From NCBI RefSeq assembly GCF_001017125.1, contig NZ_JXOJ01000001.1, forward strand, positions 139,961 through 203,960: DNA of 64,000 bases. Direction: 5' to 3'. The stretch is from Methanoculleus sediminis (GTDB lineage: Archaea > Halobacteriota > Methanomicrobia > Methanomicrobiales > Methanoculleaceae). Both the position numbers and the translations under genes were made by a program. Below the pieces are notes generated by a model. That model ran no database searches, was not told where the DNA came from, and worked only from the letters and a program-made list of their open reading frames with translations. Each line of letters starts with the position of its first letter. The first letter of the stretch is position 1. This document shows, one piece after another, positions 35,175 to 44,667 of the stretch.

Positions 35175-35486
35175 ATCGTTCTTCGGTGCTCATGCTCCGG
35201 CCCATGGCCCGTCGCACCCCGCTCCAGGGGGCGGGGGCAGTGCGTGGCGATACCCCCACGGTCCAGTGCATGGAGTATTTCCACGGATCTAACGTGCCCG
35301 GTTGTTGTAGGGAGCCGTTTTCGGGTTTTTATATAGCCATTGTGATGATCCAGGAAAGCCGCTCCCGTCCCATATCCGGCACCCATGCAGACCCTCTCTC
35401 ACCCCTGCACTTTCGCCCCGCGCCACCAAACCCCTATACCACCGGACTCCCAACACTCCCGTAAGAAACCGGGAGGACTTCAAAGA

Positions 35487-36569
35487 GTGACAACCGGCGG
35501 CAGGATCGTCCTGCACGTGGATATGGATAGTTTCTTCGCCTCCGTCGAGGTCCGCCGCGACCCGTCCCTTGCCGGGAGGCCGGTGATCGTCGGTGCCGAC
35601 CCGAAGGGAGGTGCGGGCCGCGGGGTCGTGAGCACCTGTTCCTACGAAGCCCGCCGCTACGGGGTGCACTCCGGCATGCCGATCTCGCGGGCATACGACC
35701 TCTGCCCGCACGGCGTCTACCTCCCGGTGGATCGCCCGTTCTATGTCAGAGTTTCGGAAGAGATCATGGCGATCCTCTCCCGGCACACCGGACGCATCGA
35801 GCAGGTGAGCATCGACGAGGCTTACCTCGATGTCGGCGGTGCCGGCAGTTTCCCGGCAGCGGAAGCGCTCGCCGCCCGGATCAAGGAGGAGATCCGGCAA
35901 GAGACGGGGCTCACCTGCTCGGTGGGCGTCGCCCCGGGCAAGGCGGTGGCGAAGATCGCCTCCGACTATGACAAACCCGACGGGCTGACGGTCGTCCGTC
36001 CGGACGAGGTCGCCGGGTTCCTCGCCCCCCTGCCGGTGGAAAAAATCCCCGGGATCGGGAAGAAGACCGGCGAGGATCTCCGGCAGATGGGCATCCTGAC
36101 CGTCGGCGACCTTGCACGCCGCGACGTCCAGGAGGTCATCGCCCGGATGGGGAGACCTGGCGTCCGGGTACACCGCCTCGCCCGGGGGATCGACGACGGC
36201 GAGGTTCAGGGCCGGGAGGGGTGCAAATCCATCTCCCGGGAGACGACGTTTGAAGCGGACACCGCCGATCCACCCGTCCTCGCGGAAACCCTCGCCGAAC
36301 TTGCGGACGACGTCGCCGGGACGCTCCGTGCCGAGAGCCTCCGGTGCCGGACCGTCACCGTCAAGGTCCGGTACCGCGGCTTTCAGACGCATACCCGGTC
36401 GCGGACGCTCCCGCGGTTCACCAGCGATCCGGGGACGATCCGGCGGGCCGCATCCGGCCTTCTCCTGCCGTTTCTCAACGGCGAGCCCGTCCGCCTTATC
36501 GGGGTCAGGCTCTCGGCGCTCGAGGGCGGGCGCACCCGGCAGGCGTCGATCGACGAGTTTCTCTCCTGA
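35487..36569 (+). CDS. dinB: Y-family (DinB/Dpo4-like) translesion DNA polymerase
   Basis: A 360-residue Y-family polymerase. Catalytic motifs are VLHVDMDSFFASVE near residue 8 and QVSIDEAYLDVGG near 103. Helix-hairpin-helix motifs follow (KIPGIGKKTGEDLRQMGI). The little-finger domain comes last, and the tail SIDEFLS resembles a PCNA-binding peptide. The GTG at 35487 has GGGAGG ten bases upstream and matches family length. An ATG at 35385 in frame would add 34 Pro/His-rich residues without family support. Confidence 0.93.
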   Translation: MTTGGRIVLHVDMDSFFASVEVRRDPSLAGRPVIVGADPKGGAGRGVVSTCSYEARRYGVHSGMPISRAYDLCPHGVYLPVDRPFYVRVSEEIMAILSRHTGRIEQVSIDEAYLDVGGAGSFPAAEALAARIKEEIRQETGLTCSVGVAPGKAVAKIASDYDKPDGLTVVRPDEVAGFLAPLPVEKIPGIGKKTGEDLRQMGILTVGDLARRDVQEVIARMGRPGVRVHRLARGIDDGEVQGREGCKSISRETTFEADTADPPVLAETLAELADDVAGTLRAESLRCRTVTVKVRYRGFQTHTRSRTLPRFTSDPGTIRRAASGLLLPFLNGEPVRLIGVRLSALEGGRTRQASIDEFLS

Positions 36570-36622
36570 ACCATCCTGCGAAGCGAACGTTCTTTATCGG
36601 GGGTGCGCACCATGGTGCCGGT

Positions 36623-37453
36623 ATGCCCGATATCTGGACGGTGCTGCTGGTCGCCGTCGTCATTCTCCTCTTCGCGGTGCCGGTCGTCCAGCAGCAGGTG
36701 ACCCGTGCCCGCCGCCTGCGGGCGATCCGGGATCTCGAAGCCGAGCGGCATACCCGGGTCGTCGCCCTCATCCACCGGCAGGAGCGGATCGGGTTTCTCG
36801 GCATCCCGCTCTTCCGCTACATCGACATCAACGACTCCGAAGAGGTTCTCCGGGCGATCCGGCTCACCTCACCTGAGATGCCGATCGACCTCATCGTCCA
36901 CACCCCCGGCGGCCTGGTCCTCTCGTCGGAGCAGATCGCGATGGCCCTCCGGCGCCACAAGGGAAAGGTGACGGTCTTTGTCCCGCACTACGCCATGTCG
37001 GGCGGGACGCTCATCTGCCTCGCGGCGGACGAGGTGGCGATGGACGAGAACGCCGTGCTCGGCCCGGTCGACCCCCGGATCGGGGAGTACCCGGCGGCTT
37101 CGCTCCTGCGTGTTCCGCGTCTGAAACCCCCGGAGGAGATCGACGACGAGACGTTCATCCTGGTCGACATCGCGGCCAAGGCCCAGACCCAGATGCGGGA
37201 GTTCGTGGCCGATCTCCTCCGGGAAAAGATGGACGCCGGACGGGCGGACAGCCTCGCGCGTCTGCTCTCGGGGGGGACGTGGACGCACGACTACCCGATC
37301 ACCTTCGAGCAGGCCCGGGAACTCGGGCTCCCCGTCACTTCAGGCATGCCCGCCGGTATCTACCGGCTGATGGACCTCTTCCCCCAGGCGATGCCCCGCC
37401 GTCCGTCGGTCGCCTACGTCCCGATCCCCTACCGCGAAGAGAAGAAGGGGTGA
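36623..37453 (+). CDS. membrane-anchored Clp-fold serine protease (SDH family)
   Basis: A 276-residue protein with one N-terminal membrane helix (residues 4-22) and a cytoplasmic ClpP/crotonase-like domain. PIDLIVHTPGGLVLSSEQIA and HYAMSGGTLICLAADEVAMD give the oxyanion and the likely nucleophile Ser in MSGG. This is the SDH/serine dehydrogenase proteinase family (PF01972), common in archaea. A TATA-like CTTTATC lies about 30 bases upstream of the start. Substrates are unknown. Confidence 0.88.
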   Translation: MPDIWTVLLVAVVILLFAVPVVQQQVTRARRLRAIRDLEAERHTRVVALIHRQERIGFLGIPLFRYIDINDSEEVLRAIRLTSPEMPIDLIVHTPGGLVLSSEQIAMALRRHKGKVTVFVPHYAMSGGTLICLAADEVAMDENAVLGPVDPRIGEYPAASLLRVPRLKPPEEIDDETFILVDIAAKAQTQMREFVADLLREKMDAGRADSLARLLSGGTWTHDYPITFEQARELGLPVTSGMPAGIYRLMDLFPQAMPRRPSVAYVPIPYREEKKG

Positions 37454-37553
37454 CGTCTTGCCGCATCCCTCGCAAAAGCAATTTCTATGTCCCGATGCCA
37501 ACACTTCTCTGTCCGCGCCGCAGTCCGCGGCCGTGCCGGACAGGAGGCAGTTA

Positions 37554-37982
37554 ATGACGACTACAACGACGATGCGCCTGATTCTCGCTTGCCTGTTTAT
37601 AGCGGCGGTGCTCCTCTCCGCCGGGTGCACCGGAGAAGAGCAGTCTTCCATGGGGCAGGCAGTCACGGAGTTCCGGAGCGAGACCTCCGGTTACGACGAC
37701 CGTGTGGAGTTCCGGTTCGTCCCGGACTCCGATGATCCGGGAACCTACAGCGCAACCTGCACGATCGAGCGTGACGTCTCATGGGGCACCACCATCGAGA
37801 CCCGGGAGAACGTGCGATATGAGGGTATCTCCCGTGCGAACCCCATCGAGATCGTCATCCCGCGCGAGGATCCCCTTGACCGCGTAGCGCTTGAGATCGA
37901 GATCCGGAACACTGCAGGCGACATTTTGCACCAGAGCCGGACGTCCGTGGCCCCCGCGACGCCCGTCCCGACGCCGCCGTGA
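37554..37982 (+). CDS. putative lipoprotein, small beta-rich domain
   Basis: This is a 142-residue protein. Residues 7-25 form a signal peptide with lipobox LLSAGC and Cys26 as the lipidation site. The mature part (about 115 residues) is rich in beta-strand patterns, for example VEFRFVPDSDDPGTYSATC and ALEIEIRNTAGDILHQS. It ends in a TPVPTPP tail. It starts at ATG 37554 with GGAGG six bases upstream. No function is recognised. Confidence 0.75.
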   Translation: MTTTTTMRLILACLFIAAVLLSAGCTGEEQSSMGQAVTEFRSETSGYDDRVEFRFVPDSDDPGTYSATCTIERDVSWGTTIETRENVRYEGISRANPIEIVIPREDPLDRVALEIEIRNTAGDILHQSRTSVAPATPVPTPP

Positions 37983-38039
37983 TCCGCGGGATGGGTGGAC
38001 AACCACTTATCCCGTTCCACGACCCACCTTCTTTAGATC

Positions 38040-38471
38040 GTGAGCACCGAGATTCAACTCTGCCTGGATGCGTTTGATCGTTCGCGCCCCCCTCTTTGCG
38101 GGGACGATCCCGCCCGGAACGGGTTTCGCCGGCTCTGCTGCCGGTGCGCTTTTGCCGTGAGGAGCGGCGGCCTCATCTACTGCGAACGCTTCGAGACTCC
38201 CATCCGGGCGCGGGAGAAGTACGGTCTTTCGGGGTGGAAAGAGATTCGCAACGCCGTGCTTGAGCGCGACGGGAACCGGTGCACCGTCTGCGGCGGGGGA
38301 GAGGACCTCCATATCCACCATATCGACCGCGATCCCACGAACGATGATCCGTCAAACCTCATCACGCTCTGCGGCATCTGCCATGCCCGGGTGCATACCG
38401 AGCTCCGCCGCGAGGGAGGGATCGGACGGGTGGCGCGGGTGCTTCCGGTAGCACGGTGTCGTTTGGAGTGA
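38040..38471 (+). CDS. HNH endonuclease-type protein
   Basis: A 143-residue protein with a C-terminal HNH nuclease fold. The zinc knuckles are CTVCGG and CGICH. The catalytic core is DLHIHHIDRDPTNDDPSNLITLC. A separate cysteine cluster (CCRCAF...YCERF, 33-50) forms a possible second zinc site. The start is GTG 38040. It stands alone; no restriction or mobile-element partner is nearby. Confidence 0.85.
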   Translation: MSTEIQLCLDAFDRSRPPLCGDDPARNGFRRLCCRCAFAVRSGGLIYCERFETPIRAREKYGLSGWKEIRNAVLERDGNRCTVCGGGEDLHIHHIDRDPTNDDPSNLITLCGICHARVHTELRREGGIGRVARVLPVARCRLE

Positions 38472-38537
38472 CACACCCGGCAGGACCCTCCCGAAACCCG
38501 ACAGGTCTACCTGCCGGGTCCGGTTGCGGGGGTAACG

Positions 38538-38550
38538 GTTATATTATATG
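38538..38550 (+). promoter_or_regulatory. TATA box for TPR gene
   Basis: GTTATATTATATG predicts transcription start near 38568. This makes an ATG at 38548 unlikely and supports 38572. Confidence 0.45.
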
Positions 38551-38571
38551 CGCGCTACCAGTTGCGTGACC

Positions 38572-39420
38572 ATGGGGGGAATGTCCGGCGTGAGCATTAC
38601 AGAGAGGCTCTTCGGCAGGAGCGAACCCGGAGACCGGGAAGGCGCCTGCACCGATACCACAGTGAGCAGAAAAGCCGTCTCCCTTGCGCAGCAAGGGCGG
38701 TTTCGCGAGGCGATCGATTGTTTCGACCGGGTGCTCGAAACTGACCCGGCGAACGTGAAGATGTGGAACAACAAAGGAGTCTTTCTCGACCTTCTGGGGC
38801 GAGACCAGGATGCTCTGGACTGCTGGGAGAAGGCGCTCTCGATCGACCCGGGTTTTGCTCCCGCCTGGGTCTCCCGGGGGATGCTGCACCGGCGCCGCAA
38901 CCGGCTCGAGGAGGCGCTCGCCTGCTACAACCGGGCGGTGGAGCTCAATCCGGACTCCACGGTCGCCTGGTACAACCGGAGCGGCGTCTTCGTCGCGATG
39001 CACCGCCTGGACGATGCGGTCGCCTGTTACGAGCGCGTTCTCGCGATCGACCCCCACTTCGTGGCGGCCTGGACGGATCTCGGCTACGCTCACTTCCTCG
39101 GGCACCGGCACGAGGAGGCAATCGCCTGCTACGATCGCGCCATCGCCGACGATCCCGGAAGCGTTCGGGTCTGGAGCCTGAAGGGCGGCGCCCTCTACGC
39201 GCTCGGGGAGTACCGCAAATCGCTCGAATGCTTCGATCAGGTCCTCTCGATCGACCCGAAGTATGCCGCCGGGTGGAGCATGAAGTGCAGTGTCCTCTAC
39301 CACCTCGGGATGTACCGGCACGCGCTTGCGTGCGCCGACAAGGCGCTCGAGATAAATCCCTCCTGCGAACTGACCGGACAGGTCCGAAAGATGCTCCTCT
39401 CCCTCATCCAGAAGTGGTGA
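38572..39420 (+). CDS. tetratricopeptide-repeat protein
   Basis: A 282-residue protein made almost wholly of about seven 34-residue TPR units. Recurrent units include EAIDCFDRVLETDPANVKMW, DALDCWEKALSIDPGFAPAW and EALACYNRAVELNPDSTVAW, ending with YRHALACADKALEINPS. The N-terminal 30 residues are not TPR. It is presumably a soluble scaffold for protein-protein contacts. An in-frame ATG at 38581 is an alternative start. Confidence 0.88.
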   Translation: MGGMSGVSITERLFGRSEPGDREGACTDTTVSRKAVSLAQQGRFREAIDCFDRVLETDPANVKMWNNKGVFLDLLGRDQDALDCWEKALSIDPGFAPAWVSRGMLHRRRNRLEEALACYNRAVELNPDSTVAWYNRSGVFVAMHRLDDAVACYERVLAIDPHFVAAWTDLGYAHFLGHRHEEAIACYDRAIADDPGSVRVWSLKGGALYALGEYRKSLECFDQVLSIDPKYAAGWSMKCSVLYHLGMYRHALACADKALEINPSCELTGQVRKMLLSLIQKW

Positions 39421-39516
39421 GGGCCGTCCAACCATGAGTCGCGGCGCCGGGAACTCTCCCCCGGGGGAGACTCCGACCGTCTATTACCCGGCGACGCCAA
39501 CAGGTGGATGTAATCC

Positions 39517-40377
39517 ATGCCGGTCGATCAGATTCCCATAGGCACCTTCTCGCGTATCACCCATCTCTCGCAGAAAGCGCTCCGCCTCTACGACGAGCGG
39601 GGGCTCCTCGCCCCTGCGGCGAGAGACATCTGCACGGGATACCGCTACTACACCTGCCCCCAGGTCGAGCGGGGCATCCGTATCCGAAACCTGCTCTGGC
39701 TCGGGTTCGGCCTCTCCGAGGTGGAAGCCATCCTCGAGGCGCGGGAACGCGGCGATGCCGCAACGATCCGGGAGCACTTCGCACGGCGTCTCGCCGCAAC
39801 CGAGCGGGAGGCCGGCCGGCTGCATGCGATTGCAGAGGCCCTGCGCAAACAGCAGCAGGACCCGTTCAACGGAGGATTCAGTATGTCGATTACCGAACCT
39901 GTTATCAAGGATATCCCCGCCGTGCGGGCGCTCAGCCTCAGGGAGCGGGGTGTTTACCAGGAGGCGATCCCGAGAATGATCGGGGAACTATTCGGTTACG
40001 TCTGTCCTGAGGGAGGACGGCAGCCGGCTGCAAGGATTGCCGGGCCGATCATGTTCATCTGTCACGACGAGGAGTACCGGGAGACGGACGCGGATATCGA
40101 GGTGGCGATCCCGATCACCGGGTCGGTCAACCTCGAGGGGACGGCCGCCGGGGTCGTGACCCTTCCGGGCGGCCGGTTCGTCTCGGTGCTCCACACGGGC
40201 CCCTACCCCGGGGTGGGGAAGGCTTACGAGCGACTCTTTGGCTACATGGGCGAGCGCCGCCTGGCGTTGGCCGGCCCCTCGCGGGAACTCTACCTCAACG
40301 ACCCTGCCGAGGTGCCAGAGGAGGACCTCCTGACCGAGGTCCAGTTCCCGGTGGAAGACCTTCCCCCGTCTCCCTGA
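39517..40377 (+). CDS. MerR-family regulator with GyrI-like ligand-binding domain
   Basis: This is a 286-residue protein. Residues 8-80 form a MerR winged-helix DNA-binding domain (IGTFSRITHLSQKALRLYDE, GYRYY). A coiled coil follows (about 90-115). Residues 125-280 form a GyrI/AraC effector-binding domain (VSVLHTGPYPGVGKAYERLF), which holds small amphipathic drugs in BmrR-like proteins. No transporter gene is adjacent, so the target promoter and ligand are unknown. Confidence 0.9.
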   Translation: MPVDQIPIGTFSRITHLSQKALRLYDERGLLAPAARDICTGYRYYTCPQVERGIRIRNLLWLGFGLSEVEAILEARERGDAATIREHFARRLAATEREAGRLHAIAEALRKQQQDPFNGGFSMSITEPVIKDIPAVRALSLRERGVYQEAIPRMIGELFGYVCPEGGRQPAARIAGPIMFICHDEEYRETDADIEVAIPITGSVNLEGTAAGVVTLPGGRFVSVLHTGPYPGVGKAYERLFGYMGERRLALAGPSRELYLNDPAEVPEEDLLTEVQFPVEDLPPSP

Positions 40378-40386
40378 AGGGAGCGG

Positions 40387-41862
40387 TCACTCTCCCGTGA
40401 CCTCGAAGACGTGGCAGCCCCACCCGGGGATGTCGAGGAAAAGGCCGGGCGAGAGGAGGCTTCCCCCTTCCCGGTTGTACTGCGCCGGCCCCATGAGGTC
40501 CCGGAGCCGGACCGCCTTCCCCGCGAGGTCCGCCCATGGGAACGGGACGTAGCACTGCCCCCGGTCGGGAGCGTAGTTGACGGCGACGAGAGAGCGCTCT
40601 CCTCTGTGTTCCCAGGCGAAGGCGACATACCCGTCGTGGGAGGGGTTGCCTTCCCAGGCGGGATTGCAGTCGAGGAGCCGCCACTCCCCGTCCCGGAATA
40701 CCGGCAGGCGCAGGCAGGTCAAGAGCCCCCGGTAGAACTCTTCTATGGCCCGGTCGGCCGGCTCCCTTGGTTCCCGGCAGAGGTGGACGGGGATCTTCTT
40801 GTGCCGCCCGGAGAGCTGCCCCCGGTGAAAGAACCGCAGGCCGGGGCAGAGGAAGGCGAGGACGGCGGCGGCCCGATGGCGGTCGGGTGGAAAGACCGCC
40901 GCCGCCCGGTTCTCGTCGTGGTTCTCGAGGAACCGGACGGATCTCCGTTGATACTCCGGGTCAGCCCAAAAATGCTCCCGCACCGGCCTTGCCGCTCCGT
41001 TCCGGAGCCGGTCGTAGAGCCGTTTGTCGTAGGTGTAGTCGAACCCCTGCTGCTGGAGCGTCCACTCGAGATCCCAGTAGACCTCCGCCATGAAGAGAAA
41101 GCCCGGGTGCTCTCTGTGGACGCCTTCGATCGCCCGGGGCCAGAAGGGTTCCATCTCCCGCCCCCAGGTCCGGCGGAAGACCACCGGGAGGACGAGCATC
41201 GCCATATCGCACCGGAGACCGTCGCACTGCCCCGCAATCCTCTGCAGTTCGGCGATCATCGCCTCCTGCAAGGCCGGATTGCCGTAATCGAGCTGCAGGG
41301 TGTCGGGCCAGCCGCCGGAGTAGGGGTCCCGGCCGTGGGCGAAGACGGCCGGGCCGTCGGGAAGATTCACCCGGGTGAACTCCTGCGGCCGGCGGGCGAG
41401 TTCCTCCTCCGTGCCGTGAACGTAGTAATCCGGGTGATTCCGCACCCAGGGGTGGTCTGGAGCGGTGTGGTTCGGGACGAAGTCGAGCAAGAGGAGGATT
41501 CCGTGCCGGTGCAGGCGGTCGCGGAACCGGGGGAGTGCCTCCGGCTCCCCGAGTTCGGGGTGGAGGAGATAGCCTGATATGGCGAAGGGGGAGCCGCAGA
41601 TGTCCTCCTCGTCGAGATCGGGGAGCAGGCACCGGTACCCGGCGAGCCACTGCTCGTTCGAGCGGGAGACCCGGAGCCCGGCCTCCCCGGTCTCCCAGGC
41701 CCCCATGAGGTAGACCCGGGAGAAGCCGCACCCGGCCAGTTCCGCGAGCCGGGAATCGGGGATGTCGTCGAGCGTGAGGCGGCGCCCGGCCTCTCTGCCG
41801 AGGCGGCGGAGCAGGACGCGGGCGTTGACCTCGTAGAGGGCGGGGTGGCGTGGGGTGTTCAT
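40387..41862 (-). CDS. GH13 alpha-amylase family enzyme
   Basis: A 491-residue alpha-amylase-family hydrolase or transferase. The four conserved regions are LLLDFVPNHT, GLRCDMAMLV (catalytic Asp), FLFMAEVYWD (acid Glu) and RFLENHDENRAA (third Asp). The C-terminal domain is a beta-sandwich (SLVAVNYAPDRGQCYVPF). It has no signal peptide, so it acts in the cytoplasm, likely on stored glucan or a small sugar. It sits alone between a MerR-type regulator and a GGR-like gene. Confidence 0.9.
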   Translation of the reverse strand: MNTPRHPALYEVNARVLLRRLGREAGRRLTLDDIPDSRLAELAGCGFSRVYLMGAWETGEAGLRVSRSNEQWLAGYRCLLPDLDEEDICGSPFAISGYLLHPELGEPEALPRFRDRLHRHGILLLLDFVPNHTAPDHPWVRNHPDYYVHGTEEELARRPQEFTRVNLPDGPAVFAHGRDPYSGGWPDTLQLDYGNPALQEAMIAELQRIAGQCDGLRCDMAMLVLPVVFRRTWGREMEPFWPRAIEGVHREHPGFLFMAEVYWDLEWTLQQQGFDYTYDKRLYDRLRNGAARPVREHFWADPEYQRRSVRFLENHDENRAAAVFPPDRHRAAAVLAFLCPGLRFFHRGQLSGRHKKIPVHLCREPREPADRAIEEFYRGLLTCLRLPVFRDGEWRLLDCNPAWEGNPSHDGYVAFAWEHRGERSLVAVNYAPDRGQCYVPFPWADLAGKAVRLRDLMGPAQYNREGGSLLSPGLFLDIPGWGCHVFEVTGE

Positions 41863-41934
41863 GACTGCGGCGTTCTGAACGTATGGATGGATAATGGTAT
41901 CCGCCGGACTTCGCTCCTGTGGGGAGGTCGCTGC

Positions 41935-41952
41935 TCGCACCTGGCGGTGCTC
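41935..41952. repeat. family A palindromic repeat
   Basis: TCGCACCTGGCGGTGCTC, in the 186-base gap between the amylase and the GGR-like gene. The rest of the gap contains two copies of a GGCCCTGCGGCCCGTCG motif (from about 41962 and 42029). Confidence 0.75.
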
Positions 41953-42048
41953 ACGCTCCGGCCCTGCGGCCCGTCGCACCCTGCGGGGGAGTCGTCCTTC
42001 GAAAACGCGAAGCGTTTTCTCGAACTCCGGCCCTGCGGCCCGTCGTTT

Positions 42049-43260
42049 TCACCACACACCGGAGTGGAGGTCGTCGTCACGGAAAAACCCCCGAAACGAC
42101 CGGGTGCCCTGCACCGCGTCGATGACCAGGGTGTTCGTCGCCCGCATGAACGCCGCGAGCGGCGCGTGCATCCGGGCGTCGAGGCAGCGGTAGACGAAGT
42201 TCCGGAGCGCTGTCTCCGCCCGCAGTTCGGGGATGAGGCGCCGGCGGAGGAGGGCGGTATAGGTCGCGGCGAGCGGTGCTCCGGCGGTAAGGTGGCGGTC
42301 GGCGGCGTGGGCGGCGAGTTCCGCCGTCCGGTGGGCGTAGAAGATCCCCTCCCCGAGGAGCGGGCCCGTAAACCCGCCCGCGTCGCCGACGAGAACCGTC
42401 TCCCCGTGCGCCGGGGAGGGGATGCAGTTCCCGAGCGGCAGGAGGTATCCCGCTGGTTTCCGGTCAGCGAACGCGGAGAGCCCGACTGACTTCAGGAACG
42501 CTTCGAGTTCCCTGCGGAGACCGTTCCTGTTCACCGATAGCAGCCCCCCGATCCCCACGATGATCGCCTCCCTGTTCGGGAAGACCCACCCGTAGCCCCA
42601 CCGGCAGGCGCCGAGGGCCAGGTGGGGCGTCGCGAGGCCGTTATCCAGGCGGATCGGGCCGTCCTGGTTTACGAGCGCCTCTGCCTCCCTGCGGGGGATT
42701 ACAAGTTCCAGTGTCCACCCGAGGTTGTTGTGCCATCGCTTCCTGTCGACGACGCTCTGTGGGAGGGTGCGTCTGACCCGGCTGTGAACTCCGTCCGCCC
42801 CGATGATGACCCGGGCTGAATACCGGTCGCCGTCCGATGTCGTGACGGTCCGGCGGGCGTGGTCGATCTCTGCCGCTTCCGCGCCGGTGTGGACTTCCGC
42901 CCCTGCCCGTGCCGCCATCTTTGCAAGAAAAGCGTCGTAGCGTTCCCTGCCGGTGAAGTAGACCGGCTCATCAAGGTCTTCGGCGAGGATGCGCCTGCTC
43001 CCGATGTAGAGTGCGTACCCCGTCCCGGCGAAGTCGAGCAGCCCTTCCCGCCGGAGAGCAGCGACCGGGAGAGAAAAAGCCCGGTCGAGAAATCGGACGG
43101 TTTTCTGGCTGAGGCAGCCCCCGCAGACCTTGTTCCGCGGATACGCCCGCCGCTCGAGGAGCGCCACGCTGTGCCCGGACTCCCCGAGCAGGCAGGCGGC
43201 GGTGCTCCCGGCGGGCCCGCCGCCGACGACCACCGCATCGTATTCGGGCCGACCCTTCAT
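42049..43260 (-). CDS. geranylgeranyl reductase family FAD protein
   Basis: A 403-residue flavoprotein. Residues 8-22 form the FAD motif VVVGGGPAGSTAACLL. The RNKVCGGCLS block near residue 45 is typical of the geranylgeranyl reductase (GGR) family, and VLVGDAGGFTGPLLGEGIFYA is the second FAD block. Archaeal members saturate the isoprenoid chains of membrane lipids or of quinone-like compounds. Methanogens carry several paralogs, so the exact substrate is open. Confidence 0.85.
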   Translation of the reverse strand: MKGRPEYDAVVVGGGPAGSTAACLLGESGHSVALLERRAYPRNKVCGGCLSQKTVRFLDRAFSLPVAALRREGLLDFAGTGYALYIGSRRILAEDLDEPVYFTGRERYDAFLAKMAARAGAEVHTGAEAAEIDHARRTVTTSDGDRYSARVIIGADGVHSRVRRTLPQSVVDRKRWHNNLGWTLELVIPRREAEALVNQDGPIRLDNGLATPHLALGACRWGYGWVFPNREAIIVGIGGLLSVNRNGLRRELEAFLKSVGLSAFADRKPAGYLLPLGNCIPSPAHGETVLVGDAGGFTGPLLGEGIFYAHRTAELAAHAADRHLTAGAPLAATYTALLRRRLIPELRAETALRNFVYRCLDARMHAPLAAFMRATNTLVIDAVQGTRSFRGFFRDDDLHSGVW

Positions 43261-43390
43261 CTCCTCTCTCCTTGCGGTGATAGATTCCGGCGCAGACCAT
43301 ATCTCTTTCCCCCGGGAGTGGAGACCGCCCCCCGGACACTTTCACACTCCGCGGAGCAGGCTCTTTTACTCGCAGGCCGATGCTACCCGT

Positions 43391-44635
43391 ATGTCCGTTG
43401 CGGAGCAGAAACTTGCCTATCTCACCGCTGCCGGGCGGTTCGATATCTGCAGCCCGGGCGAGTGCCTTCAACTTCTCCCGGTCGCAGTCGAGACCCGAAA
43501 GGCCTCTTCCGCTCCGGAAATTCTGCCTGTTCCGCTCGAAAATTTCCGCAACTCGCAGGAAATACCGGATCCCCCGGTTTCCACCTCCCGCACGGCCGCA
43601 ACCGGGACCCGGGAAGTTTCTCAGGCTCCCGCTCCGCGAACGGTCGCCCCCTATATCTCCTACAACCGCCGGACGGGGGGGTGCGGGCGGATGCTCAAGA
43701 TGCTTCTCAACGGCACCTGCGCTTACGACTGCGCCTATTGCCCCGTCCGTACCCAGCGGGAGCCGGTGAGTTACTCTCCCCGGGAGTTCGCCGACACTTT
43801 CCTCCGCCTCTGGCAGGACGGGCTCGTCGAAGGGCTCTTTTTGAGCTCCGGCATCCCCCGGGACGTCGACTACGTGATGCACGACCTCGTGGAGACGGGG
43901 GAGACCCTGCGCCGCCGGGGTTACGGCGGGTATCTCCACCTGAAGATCCTTCCCGGCGCAACCCGGGCGGATATCCACGACGCCGCTCGCGTGGCCGACC
44001 GGATCAGCATCAACCTGGAGACGACGTCGCCCGACCGCCTCGGGGGCATCGCCGGGGTGAAGGACTACCGGCAGGATATCCTGAAGCGCCAGTCATGGGT
44101 GGCGGAGGAGAAGCCCGGCGGCCACACCACGCAGCTCGTTGTCGGGGCTGCGGACGAGACCGATGCGGAGATCCTCTCCTGCCTTGCCGACCAGTACCGA
44201 CGTGTCCGGCCTTCCCGGGTCTACTTCTCGGCGTTCCGCTCCCTCCCCCGGACTCCCCTCGCAACGCACCCCGATACGCCGGCATGGCGGGCGCAGCGGT
44301 GGTACCAGGCCGACTTCCTGCTCCGGGACTACGGGATCACGGCCGACGAGCTCCGGGCTGCTCTCGACGAGAGGGGTTTCTTCGCAAACCGCGACCCGAA
44401 AGTTGTTCTTGCGGCCGGGAGGATGCCGGTGAACGTCAACCTCGCCCCGCGCCGCGACCTCCTCCGCGTCCCCGGGATCGGGCCGAAGGCCGCGGACCGG
44501 ATCCTCGGCCTGCGAAGAGTGCGGCCGTTCGCCTCCCCGGCCGACCTTGCGCGTGCCGGTGTCCGGGGGAAGGCCGCCGCGCGCCACCTCACGTTCGGCG
44601 ACCGGGACACTATCCAGACGAAACTCTTCCCGTAA
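43391..44635 (+). CDS. radical SAM protein with C-terminal HhH domain (DNA modification/repair type)
   Basis: A 414-residue protein. Residues 1-20 match the start of the family (KLAYLTAAGRFDICS). Residues 25-85 are a Pro/Ser/Thr-rich insert of low complexity. Then YNRRTGGCGRMLKMLLNGTC leads to the CX3CX2C motif CAYDCAYC. VEGLFLSSGIPRDVDYVM, YGGYLHLKILPGA and TTQLVVGA match the COG4277-type family annotated as putative DNA modification/repair radical SAM. The C-terminus is a helix-hairpin-helix (LLRVPGIGPKAADRILGLRR). In bacteria a uracil-DNA-glycosylase-like partner is usual; none is here. Confidence 0.85.
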   Translation: MSVAEQKLAYLTAAGRFDICSPGECLQLLPVAVETRKASSAPEILPVPLENFRNSQEIPDPPVSTSRTAATGTREVSQAPAPRTVAPYISYNRRTGGCGRMLKMLLNGTCAYDCAYCPVRTQREPVSYSPREFADTFLRLWQDGLVEGLFLSSGIPRDVDYVMHDLVETGETLRRRGYGGYLHLKILPGATRADIHDAARVADRISINLETTSPDRLGGIAGVKDYRQDILKRQSWVAEEKPGGHTTQLVVGAADETDAEILSCLADQYRRVRPSRVYFSAFRSLPRTPLATHPDTPAWRAQRWYQADFLLRDYGITADELRAALDERGFFANRDPKVVLAAGRMPVNVNLAPRRDLLRVPGIGPKAADRILGLRRVRPFASPADLARAGVRGKAAARHLTFGDRDTIQTKLFP

Positions 44636-44667
44636 CTGCCCGTTCGGTTTCTTGAAAAATAGTGGGG

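Larger units (their letters stand above)
34606..35486. other. gene-poor gap after mcrA with family A repeats
   Basis: About 880 bases between mcrA and the dinB-like gene. No protein is supported. It holds family A hairpins at 34980-34997 and 35137-35153, plus GTTCCTGATGGAAC (35161-35174), the small hairpin that accompanies the family. A TATA-like GTTTTTATATAGCC lies near 35324. The first 130 bases are AT-rich and contain TTTTTAGTAATTTG. Confidence 0.6.

Noticed and set aside
38040..38471. HNH protein as part of a homing or mobile element
   Set aside because: No integrase, transposase, inverted ends or split host gene next to it.
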